DNA of 64,000 nt from Myxococcota bacterium. GTDB lineage: Bacteria; Myxococcota; Kuafuiibacteriia; Kuafuiibacteriales; Kuafuiibacteriaceae. The notes beneath the pieces are model-generated. The model saw only the letters and a list, made by a program, of their open reading frames with translations, had not been told where the DNA came from and searched no databases. Both the position numbers and the translations under genes were made by a program. The number at the start of each line of letters is the position of its first letter. Within the stretch, counting starts at the first letter, position 1. Below are positions 15,586 to 23,919 of the stretch, piece after piece. Location of the stretch: assembly GCA_028289325.1 (NCBI GenBank), contig JANQQN010000259.1:1-64000 (forward strand). The letters are read 5' to 3'.

Positions 15586-16775
15586 GACTCGCACCACCGC
15601 TTGAACAGGCCGAGCGCTTCTTCGATGTCTGCCGTACCGATGCCCGAATACGCGAATCTGATGTACTTGTTGGATTCACCGGGGGTCGCGCGGCCGAAAT
15701 GAAGTCGAGTGGTGAAGGATACGCCGGTCGCTTCCAGCGCCGCTCTCCGAAAGGACTCGTAGTCCGTGAGACCTTTGCGCTGCATGACCTCGGTGACATT
15801 GGGGAACAGGTAGAACGTGGCGTGGGGAACGACGCAGCGAACCCCATCGATCGACTTGAGACCGGCTGCGGCGACGTCGCGTCGGGCCCGCAGGATCTCC
15901 AGCATCTCTTGAACTTCGGCATGACCGTGCTGAAGCCCCGCGATGGCGCCGTACTGAATGAAGTGATTGGCGCAAGACTCATCGTTGACGTTGAGCTTCG
16001 CGATCACGTCGACGATCTCTGTCGGTCCTACGCTGGCCCCCAGGCGCCAGCCGGTCATCGCAAAGCGTTTCGAGAACGTATACAGCAGCACGGTACGCTC
16101 GGCCATGCCCTTCTCTTCAACGAAGGACGTGCTTCGACCCTCGTAGCGAATATCGAAGTACGCTTCGTCGCACAGAACGTACAGGTCGTGGTCGCGGACC
16201 AACTGGGCCAAGCGCCCACGCTGATCCGGCGAAAGCTCGGCTCCGCTCGGGTTATGAAGGTCGTTGATGATCAGAACGCGTGTCTTTTCAGAGAGGCCGC
16301 GCTCGATGGCCGCGAAATCCAGATCAAAGTTCTCTTCCGTCTCGACGTAGCCGTACGGCACCGCCGTCCCCCCCAGGTATTCGATCTGAGACTCATAGAT
16401 CGGATAGCCGGGATTGGGATAAAGCACTTCGTCGCCCGGATTCATGACCGCCGCCAAGAACTTGCCGATCGTGGGCTTGCCTCCCGGCTGGGCGACGACG
16501 TTGGACGCTTGGTAGGCAGTGCCGTGCGTTGAATTGACGTCGGCCGCGATGGCCTCCCTGAGCTCCGGAATCCCCGCGTTGGGGCAGTAACCCGTCTTGC
16601 CGTCTCGGATCGCCCGTATCGTCGCCTCGACAACGGTATTCGGCGACGGGATGTTCAGATCGCCTAGATGAAACGGAAACACTCGGTTACCGCGAGCGGC
16701 AAACTCCGCTGCTTCGGCGCCAACGGCGAATGCCGTTTCCGTGCCTAATCGTCCAATTCTGTCTGCGATCCGCAT
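15582..16775 (-). CDS. PLP-dependent class I/II aminotransferase
   Basis: A 397-residue fold-type I aminotransferase. Key features are the N-terminal FHLGDLNIPSPNTVVEA, the substrate-loop segment YCPNAGIPELREAIA, NDLHNPSGAELS (cofactor asparagine), DEAYFDIRY and the PLP lysine in YTFSKRFAMTGWRLG. It lies between a hydroxyacid dehydrogenase and glycerate 2-kinase. That makes a serine:glyoxylate or serine:pyruvate type reaction yielding hydroxypyruvate attractive, but specificity is inferred from neighbours only. The spacing to the upstream gene is 33 bases. Confidence 0.9.
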   Translation of the reverse strand: MRIADRIGRLGTETAFAVGAEAAEFAARGNRVFPFHLGDLNIPSPNTVVEATIRAIRDGKTGYCPNAGIPELREAIAADVNSTHGTAYQASNVVAQPGGKPTIGKFLAAVMNPGDEVLYPNPGYPIYESQIEYLGGTAVPYGYVETEENFDLDFAAIERGLSEKTRVLIINDLHNPSGAELSPDQRGRLAQLVRDHDLYVLCDEAYFDIRYEGRSTSFVEEKGMAERTVLLYTFSKRFAMTGWRLGASVGPTEIVDVIAKLNVNDESCANHFIQYGAIAGLQHGHAEVQEMLEILRARRDVAAAGLKSIDGVRCVVPHATFYLFPNVTEVMQRKGLTDYESFRRAALEATGVSFTTRLHFGRATPGESNKYIRFAYSGIGTADIEEALGLFKRWCES

Positions 16776-16808
16776 GGGTAGCCTCCAGTGGCGTGAGCCA
16801 CGGAGCGA

Positions 16809-17933
16809 TTAGAGCCCCAACTCGACCGCGTTCACAATGCTGGGAACAAACGGAGGGACTTGCCCCTCAAGGAACTCAAGCCACCCGTCGCCGTTCCACA
16901 GAGGATATCCGTTCAGAATACCGGCCACGTTAGCCGCGGCGAGGGTGGCCATGCCCTCGCGGGTCCACACGGTGGCGGACGCGATGTGCGGGACCACCGT
17001 AACGTTATCGAGCTCAGCCAACCCCGGCTTCATACCAGGCTCTTGTTCGAATACGTCGAGCGCGACTCGAAACTTCGGATGGGCTCGACAGTGCGCTACG
17101 AGAGCCTCCTCATCGATAACCGGCCCTCGGCTGGTATTCACGAGAACGGCATCACTCTTCATCAACGCGAGCCGAGATCTATCGATGAGGTGTCGAGTAG
17201 AGCCATCGAGAGCGGTATGGAGGCTCACGACATCAGCGACCTCCAAGACCTGTTCTACGGTTTCGAGTCGCGACACGGAGACCGGGGGCTCGGCGCGATC
17301 CCGTAACAGGGTCGCGTAGGCCTCGACGAACGTCTCGAAGTCCTGATTCGCTCGGGGGTCGTAATAGACAGCGTCCATCTTGAAGCCCTCGACCATCATT
17401 CGGGCGTAAGCGGCACCGATTCGACCACACCCGATGACCCCGACCGTCTTGCCCCGAAGTCGCTGACCCACAAACAGGTTCGGCAGCCATCCGTGATACC
17501 GGCCGGCGCGCATGAACCGGTCCGCCTCTACGACGCGACGCGCCGCGGCCATCGTCAGGGCTACGGCCATTTCGGCCGTCGTCTCCGTCAGTACGCCGGG
17601 CGTATTGCCCACGGGGATCCGAGCCGCCGTCGCCCCCGGGACGTCGACGTTGTCGTAACCGACGGCGTAGTTGCTAAAAGCTCGGCCGCCCGCGGCGGCC
17701 AGTCGGGCGAACAACGCGCCGTTCCATTTTTCGGTCAGCTGACCGATAACCCCGTCGCACGCCTGCCCTATCCGATCCGCGATCTCGTCAGAAGACAGGA
17801 TCTCCGTCGATTCACAGACCTCGACCGAGCAATCCGCGGCGGCCAGGATCTCGAGCCACCGCGTCCCGGGGAGGGACTTCGTCGCGAGCACTCGCCGCGA
17901 GCCGGAACGATTGTAGACGGCCCATTCACTCAT
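16809..17933 (-). CDS. NAD(P)-dependent D-2-hydroxyacid dehydrogenase, probable hydroxypyruvate/glyoxylate reductase
   Basis: A 374-residue protein with the two-domain dehydrogenase fold: nucleotide motif VIGCGRIGAAYARMM and catalytic Arg (LVNTSRGPVIDEEAL), Glu (DVFEQEPG) and His (VVPHIASAT). Ordering, length and the motif VGYDNVDVPGATA resemble plant-type hydroxypyruvate reductase (HPR1). It is first in the operon, so it would reduce the hydroxypyruvate made by the aminotransferase to D-glycerate for the kinase. The cofactor preference is not determinable by eye. Confidence 0.9.
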   Translation of the reverse strand: MSEWAVYNRSGSRRVLATKSLPGTRWLEILAAADCSVEVCESTEILSSDEIADRIGQACDGVIGQLTEKWNGALFARLAAAGGRAFSNYAVGYDNVDVPGATAARIPVGNTPGVLTETTAEMAVALTMAAARRVVEADRFMRAGRYHGWLPNLFVGQRLRGKTVGVIGCGRIGAAYARMMVEGFKMDAVYYDPRANQDFETFVEAYATLLRDRAEPPVSVSRLETVEQVLEVADVVSLHTALDGSTRHLIDRSRLALMKSDAVLVNTSRGPVIDEEALVAHCRAHPKFRVALDVFEQEPGMKPGLAELDNVTVVPHIASATVWTREGMATLAAANVAGILNGYPLWNGDGWLEFLEGQVPPFVPSIVNAVELGL

Positions 17934-18122
17934 GGCGTCTCACAACATACGCGATCGCGCGAGAACGATAAATCACTCCGAGAGCCGAGGTGGCTAAGGG
18001 TCGGGATGAGGGCGCCGCAACGTCGGTTGTCTCGTCAGCGCTCCGTCTCGGTCACCGCCGATGGCCGAAAAAGAGGGACAGTGGTCATACAGGACACCGT
18101 CGCCGCGTGCCACACTGACGGC

Positions 18123-18443
18123 GTGGCTCGCGTTCGGTCGATTGTATTCGTGGTCTTCGACGGCGCGCAGTCCGTTCCCGCGCTCGCGGCGAAGGTCCAT
18201 ATGAGCGAGCGGCACTTCGCCCGAAGGTTCACCGCCGATGTGGGCGTCTCACCGGCGAGGTTCGTCGCCCGGTGCGGCTGGAAGCGGCACGCTGCAACTG
18301 ACGGCCGAGCTCGTGGGCGAGACCGTCGCCAAATCCATCCAGCTCGGCATCGAGTACGACCCGCAGCCGCCTTTCGACCATGGAAACGTGGACCAGGCGG
18401 ATCCCGAGATTCGCGAACGGCTGTACGCAGTCCTTCGTCGATG
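18123..18443 (+). pseudogene. Scrambled remnants of DJ-1/PfpI and GlxA-type AraC regulator genes
   Basis: A GTG-started frame reads SIVFVVFDGAQ, the first strand of a DJ-1/PfpI domain. It passes directly in frame into the AraC helix-turn-helix segment VPALAAKVHMSERHFARRFT and SPARFVAR, as if about 200 residues of a GlxA-type regulator were deleted. About 45 bases later another frame reads LTAELVGETVAKSIQLGIEY followed by DPQPPFDHG, which matches the C-terminus of DJ-1-family isonitrile hydratases, and stops at 18443. Nothing here could make an intact protein. Confidence 0.55.
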
Positions 18444-18520
18444 AAGCGACCGAGGGCCGCGCCGCCCACAACAACGGAGTCGCTCACGGGGAGAGCGGCC
18501 ACGCCGTGAGCCACCGCCTG

Positions 18521-18526
18521 TACAAT
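18521..18526 (+). promoter_or_regulatory. Possible -10 element for the MoxR-VWA operon
   Basis: TACAAT is a near-perfect -10 hexamer 26 bases upstream of the preferred MoxR start codon at 18552. No good -35 box is seen at the right spacing. A start point near 18533 would give a leader of about 20 bases and argues against the ATG at 18537 being used. Confidence 0.35.
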
Positions 18527-18551
18527 AGACGTCGTCATGCAGGGAACCCCG

Positions 18552-19643
18552 ATGAACATCCCTCCGGTATCGATCGCCGCGGCAAAAGAGGCGCTGCTCG
18601 CCCAGTACGCCGACCCAGTGCTTCGCCGCCGCGCCTCCATGCTGTGGGGCACGCGTGGGGTCGGCAAGTCGTCGATCGTTCATCAGGTCGCTCAAGACCG
18701 CGGCGTACCCCTGGTCGACCTACGATTGACCACCATCGAGCCGGTAGACATTCGAGGGGCGATCTACGCCGATGACGCTCAACGGAAGACGGTGTGGTTC
18801 CCACCCGAGTTTTTACCGACCGACGATCAGCCCGAAGGCGTTCTCTTTCTCGACGAGCTCACCGCCGCCGATCAACGGCTGCAGATCTCGGCCTACTCGT
18901 TGATCCTCGACCGTCGGGTGGGGCATTACCGGCTTCCCGATGGATGGCTGGTGGTCGCGGCGGGCAACGCCGCTTACCATGGCGCCGTCAGTTACGACAT
19001 GGGGACTGCGCTCGCGGATCGCATGTTCCATTTTAACGTGCAGACGGCGATCGGCGCCTTTCTCGATTATGCCATCGCCAACGACTTCGCCCCTGAAGTG
19101 ATGGCCTACCTCAAGATTCGACCCCACAAGCTCGACGACACCCAGGCCCAGCTCGCGAACGACCACCTGATCGGGGCCAGCCCGAGGGGCTGGGAAGACG
19201 TATCGAACGTCGTCAAGTCTCACCTTCCCGACGAAGCCAAGCGGACCTTCATTCAGGGCCGTCTGGGCGCGGCGAACGCCGCCGACTTCTTCGGCGTCCT
19301 GCGCGAGCTTCAGGCCGGGGCGGACATCCTCGTCCTGCTCAAAGCGCGGCGTGGTCCGGAAACCGCGGCTCTACTGCCCCGGACACTCGACGCGCTGTAC
19401 GGCATGACGTACGCCTTGCTCGCTGCGGCAACGGAGCCTGCCATCCTGTCCCGCGCCCTGGAGATCGTCGAACAGCTGCCTGACACGAAGAGCGAGGCGC
19501 CGCTGCCCATTCGCGAGGTGCAAACCTTGGCCATGGAGCTTCTGTTCAAGAAGGCCCTCGAGCTCGGACTGGAAGGCACGGTACTCGAGAGCTCGGTGTA
19601 CCGGCGGTACGTCGCAGACCGGGGAGCCAGCGATGGGCGCTGA
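18552..19643 (+). CDS. MoxR-type AAA+ ATPase
   Basis: A 363-residue AAA+ protein with Walker A WGTRGVGKSSI, Walker B GVLFLDELT, sensor 1 VVAAGNAA and a helical lid with SPRGWEDVSNVV. MoxR ATPases act as chaperones that remodel or insert cofactors in protein complexes, typically with a VWA-domain partner. That partner is the next gene, whose start overlaps this stop by 11 bases. ATG 18552 (MNIPPVSIAAAKEAL) is preferred over 18537 because AGGGAA precedes it. Confidence 0.88.
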   Translation: MNIPPVSIAAAKEALLAQYADPVLRRRASMLWGTRGVGKSSIVHQVAQDRGVPLVDLRLTTIEPVDIRGAIYADDAQRKTVWFPPEFLPTDDQPEGVLFLDELTAADQRLQISAYSLILDRRVGHYRLPDGWLVVAAGNAAYHGAVSYDMGTALADRMFHFNVQTAIGAFLDYAIANDFAPEVMAYLKIRPHKLDDTQAQLANDHLIGASPRGWEDVSNVVKSHLPDEAKRTFIQGRLGAANAADFFGVLRELQAGADILVLLKARRGPETAALLPRTLDALYGMTYALLAAATEPAILSRALEIVEQLPDTKSEAPLPIREVQTLAMELLFKKALELGLEGTVLESSVYRRYVADRGASDGR

Positions 19644-20988
19644 TGGAACCGAGCCGGCCATGGGCCCTTACGAACACCGCGGAACCCGAGCCGTTCAACA
19701 CATGGTGGAGTATGCGCCCGCCACCGGGAGTCTCGCCCTGTGGGTCCACCACCACGATGACGATCGTGTCCCGGGCGCGGTGCTCGCGTGCAACGACGGC
19801 GCCAGCATTCGCTACGGTCCCGCGTTCGAGGGGTTGTCGCTGGCTCGACAGGCGGGCGTCGTCGCCCACGAGGTGCTCCACGTCGCGCTTCGACACGTCC
19901 CTCGCTACGCCGAGCTACAGCGCCAGCTCGGCGACGTGGATCCCGAGCTCTTCAATATCTGCGCCGACGCGATCGTCAATAGCGCGCTGAGCCACGTCGC
20001 GTGGCTCGAGATCGATGCTCGCGCGGTGCGGCTCGAAGATCTCGTCACGAAGGTGCTCGGATCCGAGACGGATCCGACCGTGGCCCTGCTGGAGTGGGAC
20101 GTCGAACGGCTCTACCGGGCGGTCGACGATCGCGGACCGCCGCGCCGAGAGGTCCGCCGGAGCGACCAGCCGAAGAACAGTCGTCAGCGCAACGTGAAGT
20201 CCCCGCAGCGGACCGCCAAATCGAGCTCCACGTTCGGACGCACCGACGGGCCCCGGGCCCGGCAAACACGGATGATGGGCACCGATAGCCGCCGCGACCT
20301 AATCCTGAGCTCCGAGCCGAGCCGGCCCGAACTGGAGGCCGAGCGGTCCCGCGACTGGCGTGAACGGGTATTGCGCGGGCATGCCGATGACGGGGTCCAT
20401 TCGATGCTCCGCGCCCTGCTCGCGGATCTCCCCAAGGTCTATACTCCGTGGGAGCAGCTGCTTCGCACCCAGCTGACCAGGGGCTTGTCGCTCCGTCCCG
20501 CGCGCTCCTGGTCCCGCCCCTCGCGGTCCTACATCGCCAATCAAGGTCGAACGAGCTCGGGTCGACGAATGCCCTGGGAGCCTGGCTGGTCGTCGGTGAA
20601 GGCGGTCCCGCGCCTCGCGGTCATGGTCGATGTTTCCGGGTCCATCGAAGAGGGCGTCTTGCGGCGGTTCTCCGGTGAAGTCGCAGCGATCACCCGCCGC
20701 CATCAGGCGCGCACCGTGGTGGTCATCGGCGACAACCGCGTGCGGTCGGTCGTCCACTTCGACCCCGGACTCACCGACCTCACCAAAATCGAGTTTCAAG
20801 GCGGAGGAGGGACCAACTTTTCGCCCCTGCTCGAAGAAGCCGATCGCTGGCGACCGGACATCGGCGTCTTCCTCACCGACCTCAAGGGACCGGCGAGCTA
20901 CCGACCGGGCTTCTCGGTGATCTGGGCCGTGCCTCGAAGCCAAGCCGACCGCGAGCATCCGTTCGGAAGGAAGGTGGTGCTCGATTAA
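19633..20988 (+). CDS. VWA-domain protein with N-terminal zincin-like (DUF2201-type) domain
   Basis: A 451-residue protein. The N-terminal domain (about 20-170) carries HEVLH in VVAHEVLHVALRH, an HExxH zinc-protease motif of the DUF2201/putative metallopeptidase type. A charged linker (about 175-250) follows. The C-terminal VWA-like domain (about 325-451) has the MIDAS residues DVSGS, the threonine in GGGTNFSPLL, and the aspartate in LTDLKGP. The pair MoxR plus VWA-metallopeptidase is widespread and thought to act on unknown protein targets. The stop is shared with the convergent gene's stop region (4-base overlap). Confidence 0.85.
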   Translation: MGADGTEPAMGPYEHRGTRAVQHMVEYAPATGSLALWVHHHDDDRVPGAVLACNDGASIRYGPAFEGLSLARQAGVVAHEVLHVALRHVPRYAELQRQLGDVDPELFNICADAIVNSALSHVAWLEIDARAVRLEDLVTKVLGSETDPTVALLEWDVERLYRAVDDRGPPRREVRRSDQPKNSRQRNVKSPQRTAKSSSTFGRTDGPRARQTRMMGTDSRRDLILSSEPSRPELEAERSRDWRERVLRGHADDGVHSMLRALLADLPKVYTPWEQLLRTQLTRGLSLRPARSWSRPSRSYIANQGRTSSGRRMPWEPGWSSVKAVPRLAVMVDVSGSIEEGVLRRFSGEVAAITRRHQARTVVVIGDNRVRSVVHFDPGLTDLTKIEFQGGGGTNFSPLLEEADRWRPDIGVFLTDLKGPASYRPGFSVIWAVPRSQADREHPFGRKVVLD

Positions 20989-22028
20989 CGAATCGTCGCT
21001 GTGGGCGCGAACCACTGCGACCGCGTCAACGGGCTCGGGCACGGCGGGATCTCCAACCGGTAGGCCCTATCCATCATCGCCAAGGCAACGATCGCGACGA
21101 TCGAGACGTGGTGCAACAACATCTGGAGCCCCGCGAATCGGGGAAGGTACATCACGGCCAACACGATGCTGGTAGCCGTGCCGAAGACGAACAACAACGG
21201 AAGTAGGCGTTGAAACGCCGCTCGCCAGCGCGCCCTTCGGTGCGAGGGATGAAATCGGGCCGGCGAGGCGGCGAGGGTATCGGCAACATGGGTGACGGCG
21301 GCATCCAGCTGACGCTCCAGGGTTGCGGTGCGATAGGGCTCCCACAGCGGCAGCTTCACGCTTCCCCGCCAGGTTTGTTCGTCCTCGGGACGCAGCGGCC
21401 GCCAGCGCCAACCGATGACGGCCAGAAAGTCCATCGGAACGTCGAGGTCGTAGCCTTTTTCTACGCCCAATCTGACTTCGAACGCCCCGCCATCCGTGTC
21501 GGTGGCCACCAGCCGTACGTGACCAAAATGGGCCTCGGCCTCGGCCAACCAAGGTGCGGAGGCTCTTCTGGACCATGGCCGCCGACCACGACGGGGGGCA
21601 TCGGCAGACCACACTTCGATTCGGTAGCTGCGCGCGACGGTCCCCCCTTCAACGGCATGGAAGTGTCGAGCCGGGTCCACGCGCTCGACCGCTTCGAGCA
21701 GCGCACCGACCTCGTCGCCCACCGCGACCATGGTCGCGGCCAGACCGTCGGCTCGCTCGAGGGTCCGGATCACCCGAACCTTCTCTCGATGTGGTCGCTC
21801 CAACCTCAGCTCACACCGCAGCGCCACACCGCCCCCGGACGCCGGCGGCAAATCGGTCGGCCGAAAGACAAGCACCCCCTGGTCTCGCTTGCTGGCCGCC
21901 AGATCCACCGAGTAGCCCCGCCGACTGAATGGCTCGACCAAGGCCATGATCGCGTGATGCGACAGCATCGTACCTTTGGTGGCCGCGGCGGGAGGGCTGG
22001 AGCGGTGGGTCAGTGGGGTAGCGGTCAT
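20985..22028 (-). CDS. Unknown protein with two C-terminal membrane helices
   Basis: A 347-residue protein with no family I recognise. The first 260 residues look soluble and beta-rich (GVALRCELRLERP; RSYRIEVWSADAP; HVRLVATDTDGGAFEVRLGV). Two hydrophobic helices follow (LLPLLFVFGTATSIVLAVMY; LLHHVSIVAIVALAMM). Starts at 22028 (MTATPLTHRS) or 22076 are possible; the shorter one is preferred because the longer N-terminus looks unlike protein. It converges with, and slightly overlaps, the VWA gene, so it is probably not in that operon. Confidence 0.6.
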   Translation of the reverse strand: MTATPLTHRSSPPAAATKGTMLSHHAIMALVEPFSRRGYSVDLAASKRDQGVLVFRPTDLPPASGGGVALRCELRLERPHREKVRVIRTLERADGLAATMVAVGDEVGALLEAVERVDPARHFHAVEGGTVARSYRIEVWSADAPRRGRRPWSRRASAPWLAEAEAHFGHVRLVATDTDGGAFEVRLGVEKGYDLDVPMDFLAVIGWRWRPLRPEDEQTWRGSVKLPLWEPYRTATLERQLDAAVTHVADTLAASPARFHPSHRRARWRAAFQRLLPLLFVFGTATSIVLAVMYLPRFAGLQMLLHHVSIVAIVALAMMDRAYRLEIPPCPSPLTRSQWFAPTATIR

Positions 22029-22189
22029 GGTTTCTGCGATGACGGCGACAGCACCGTTACAGTCATAGAACACCACTCGGGCATGGCTCGCAAATCAGGC
22101 CGACGACGAGCCTTTGACGCTCCGCAGGCTCCGCTTGCGTACTCGCGCCGGGGTCCGACCTGCGTCGGAGCTCCCGCCGCCGAGGACTT

Positions 22190-22894
22190 CTAGCCGGCGA
22201 GGGCGTACCAGGCCCGAATGAAGCCCAGTTGGTAGAAGCACGTGGGCGAGTCGAAGCCCGCTCGTTTCAAGATGCCCGTCAGCTCCCCTGAAGTTGAGAG
22301 CGCCACGTCGCGGCCGTATGCCTGTAGCATCGCCTCGATCTGCGCCTGATCGAAGCCCGCGTGGGCGAATGCGCGTCGCCAAATCGTACGAACCGCACCG
22401 TCCTCGTCGCCGCTGCCGCTCGATGATAGGTCTGCGTTGACGAGGAGACCGCCGGCCGTGAGACGGGCCCGGATCTCGCGAAAGAAAGAAAGGCGGACCT
22501 CTGGATCCACGAAGAAATGGGACACCAGAAAGCTCGTCGCGGCATCGAACGGCGTTCGATCTTCGAGCGTCGTTAGCGCCCCTGCGTGAAAGACGCAGCG
22601 AGCGGCAAGACCAGCCGCTCGAAGCTTCCGTTCCGCCACCGCGAGCATGGGTCGCGACGTATCCACCGCGGTGAATCGCCAGCCAGGTCGCAGTTGCCCG
22701 AGGGCCAGGATCTCCTGACCTGTCCCCGCTCCCACGACCAGCACCCGTGCGTCGTCGGGCAGCTCGGAGAAGATGAATCCGGTAAAAAGATGAAGAGCGT
22801 CCTTGAGGGGACTCAGTCGCTCGAACGAGCGGTCGTATCGCTCTGCGTCGTCAGCATCGAAAGTGATGGCGTGGTTCGAATCTTGATCGGCCAT
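22190..22894 (-). CDS. Class I SAM-dependent methyltransferase
   Basis: A 234-residue Rossmann-fold methyltransferase. SAM motif I is VLVVGAGTGQEILALG (about 51-66), the acidic ribose-binding residue is in FTAVDTSRPML, and post-motif LTAGGLLVNADLS closes the core. The overall form resembles trans-aconitate methyltransferase-like small-molecule enzymes. The substrate is unknown. It is divergent from the AraC gene at 22980 with 85 bases between starts. Confidence 0.85.
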   Translation of the reverse strand: MADQDSNHAITFDADDAERYDRSFERLSPLKDALHLFTGFIFSELPDDARVLVVGAGTGQEILALGQLRPGWRFTAVDTSRPMLAVAERKLRAAGLAARCVFHAGALTTLEDRTPFDAATSFLVSHFFVDPEVRLSFFREIRARLTAGGLLVNADLSSSGSGDEDGAVRTIWRRAFAHAGFDQAQIEAMLQAYGRDVALSTSGELTGILKRAGFDSPTCFYQLGFIRAWYALAG

Positions 22895-22946
22895 ACTTTC
22901 GGTATGGCCTGATGTTCAAGGCGATAGCAGTGCGGATCCTTGGCTT

Positions 22947-22968
22947 GGATCGGCGGATTTTTCGATCC
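22947..22968. promoter_or_regulatory. Inverted repeat in the methyltransferase/AraC divergent promoter region
   Basis: GGATCG-N10-CGATCC is a perfect 6-bp inverted repeat ending 11 bases before the AraC start codon. It is a candidate operator for the AraC protein or a transcript hairpin. There is no direct evidence for either. Confidence 0.3.
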
Positions 22969-22979
22969 ATAGCTACGCC

Positions 22980-23789
22980 ATGGACCTTCATCCCGACCGC
23001 ATCGTGGTGACTCGGTGGCGCGAAGGCGCCCGAGTTCAATCCGAACTCGTGACCCATACCGAACACGTCTTGGGTTTCGTGGTCGACGGCGACTGCGTCA
23101 TGGAATGTGGCTGCACCGCGAACGCCGCAGCCGGAGACCTGGTGGTCGTACCCGCAGGCGTGCCTCACCGCGGCCACGCGTCGGGGGCGACGGACCTGTG
23201 GACGGTCGGCTTTTGCGCATCGTGTCTGGGCCTCGACGAAACCCAGCGCCTGATGGCCCCGTTCGCCCGCGTCCGCCGCGGTGGCGTGCCGGTGGCTTCG
23301 GTCCCTCCCGGACGACGACGCCGGGTCGTCCGCCTATTCCGAGACCTGGCCGAAGAAGGACGACGCGCGGCGCCGGAATCGCCAGAGCTGACCCGGGCCT
23401 TGCTTCTTCTGCTGCTCGGCGAAGCCATTCGCACCACTGCCGACGACGATCACGCCTCGGCCCCGGGAAGCCTGAGTGCGCTGGCCCTCGAATACATCCA
23501 AAGACACGCGACCGCGGGCATCTCCCTGCGTGACGTGGCAGCTTACGTCCACCGCACGCCCGCCCACGTCGCGGCCAAAGTGAAGGGGGACACCGGCCAC
23601 ACCGTGGGGGAATGGATCACCGCCGCTCGCTTGGCAGAGGCCGCGGCCCGCCTGCGCCACACCGATGCCTCGCTGGCAGAGATCGCCGAACACACCGGCT
23701 ACCAAGATACGACCCACTTCATCCGGCAGTTCAAGAAGGCCTACCGCACGACGCCGATCGCCTGGCGCCGCACGCAGCGCGGCGCGTAG
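22980..23789 (+). CDS. AraC-family regulator with N-terminal cupin domain
   Basis: A 269-residue one-component regulator. The N-terminal part has cupin signatures (HTEHVLGFVVDG; AAGDLVVVPAGVPHRGHA), and residues about 165-265 are the AraC DNA-binding domain (ISLRDVAAYVHRTPAHVAAK; SLAEIAEHTGYQDTTHFIRQ). It contains an unusual cysteine cluster (MECGCTA; FCASCLG) in and just after the cupin, which may bind a metal or thiol ligand. The likely target is the divergent methyltransferase gene. Confidence 0.87.
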   Translation: MDLHPDRIVVTRWREGARVQSELVTHTEHVLGFVVDGDCVMECGCTANAAAGDLVVVPAGVPHRGHASGATDLWTVGFCASCLGLDETQRLMAPFARVRRGGVPVASVPPGRRRRVVRLFRDLAEEGRRAAPESPELTRALLLLLLGEAIRTTADDDHASAPGSLSALALEYIQRHATAGISLRDVAAYVHRTPAHVAAKVKGDTGHTVGEWITAARLAEAAARLRHTDASLAEIAEHTGYQDTTHFIRQFKKAYRTTPIAWRRTQRGA

Positions 23790-23840
23790 CCCCTCACCGG
23801 CTCCCAACAGCTCGCCGCCGACCCCGAGACGCCTCGGCAC

Positions 23841-23900
23841 TTGACTTGAACCTCCGGTTCGACCGATGTTTAGACCACTGGTCGAACTAGAGGTTCGACG
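23841..23900 (+). promoter_or_regulatory. Promoter and nested palindromic operators of the TetR operon
   Basis: TTGACT at 23841-23846 is a good -35 box; an 18-base spacer leads to GATGTT, a weak -10. Nested inverted repeats cover the region: GAACCTC (23848-23854) with GAGGTTC (23889-23895), GTTCGACC (23857-23864) with GGTCGAAC (23880-23887), and a central GACCA-C-TGGTC palindrome (23873-23883). This fits autorepression by the TetR protein. It also argues that the TetR gene starts at GTG 23920, not at the ATG inside the operator. Confidence 0.55.
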
Positions 23901-23919
23901 CGTCATTGGAGACCGGACC

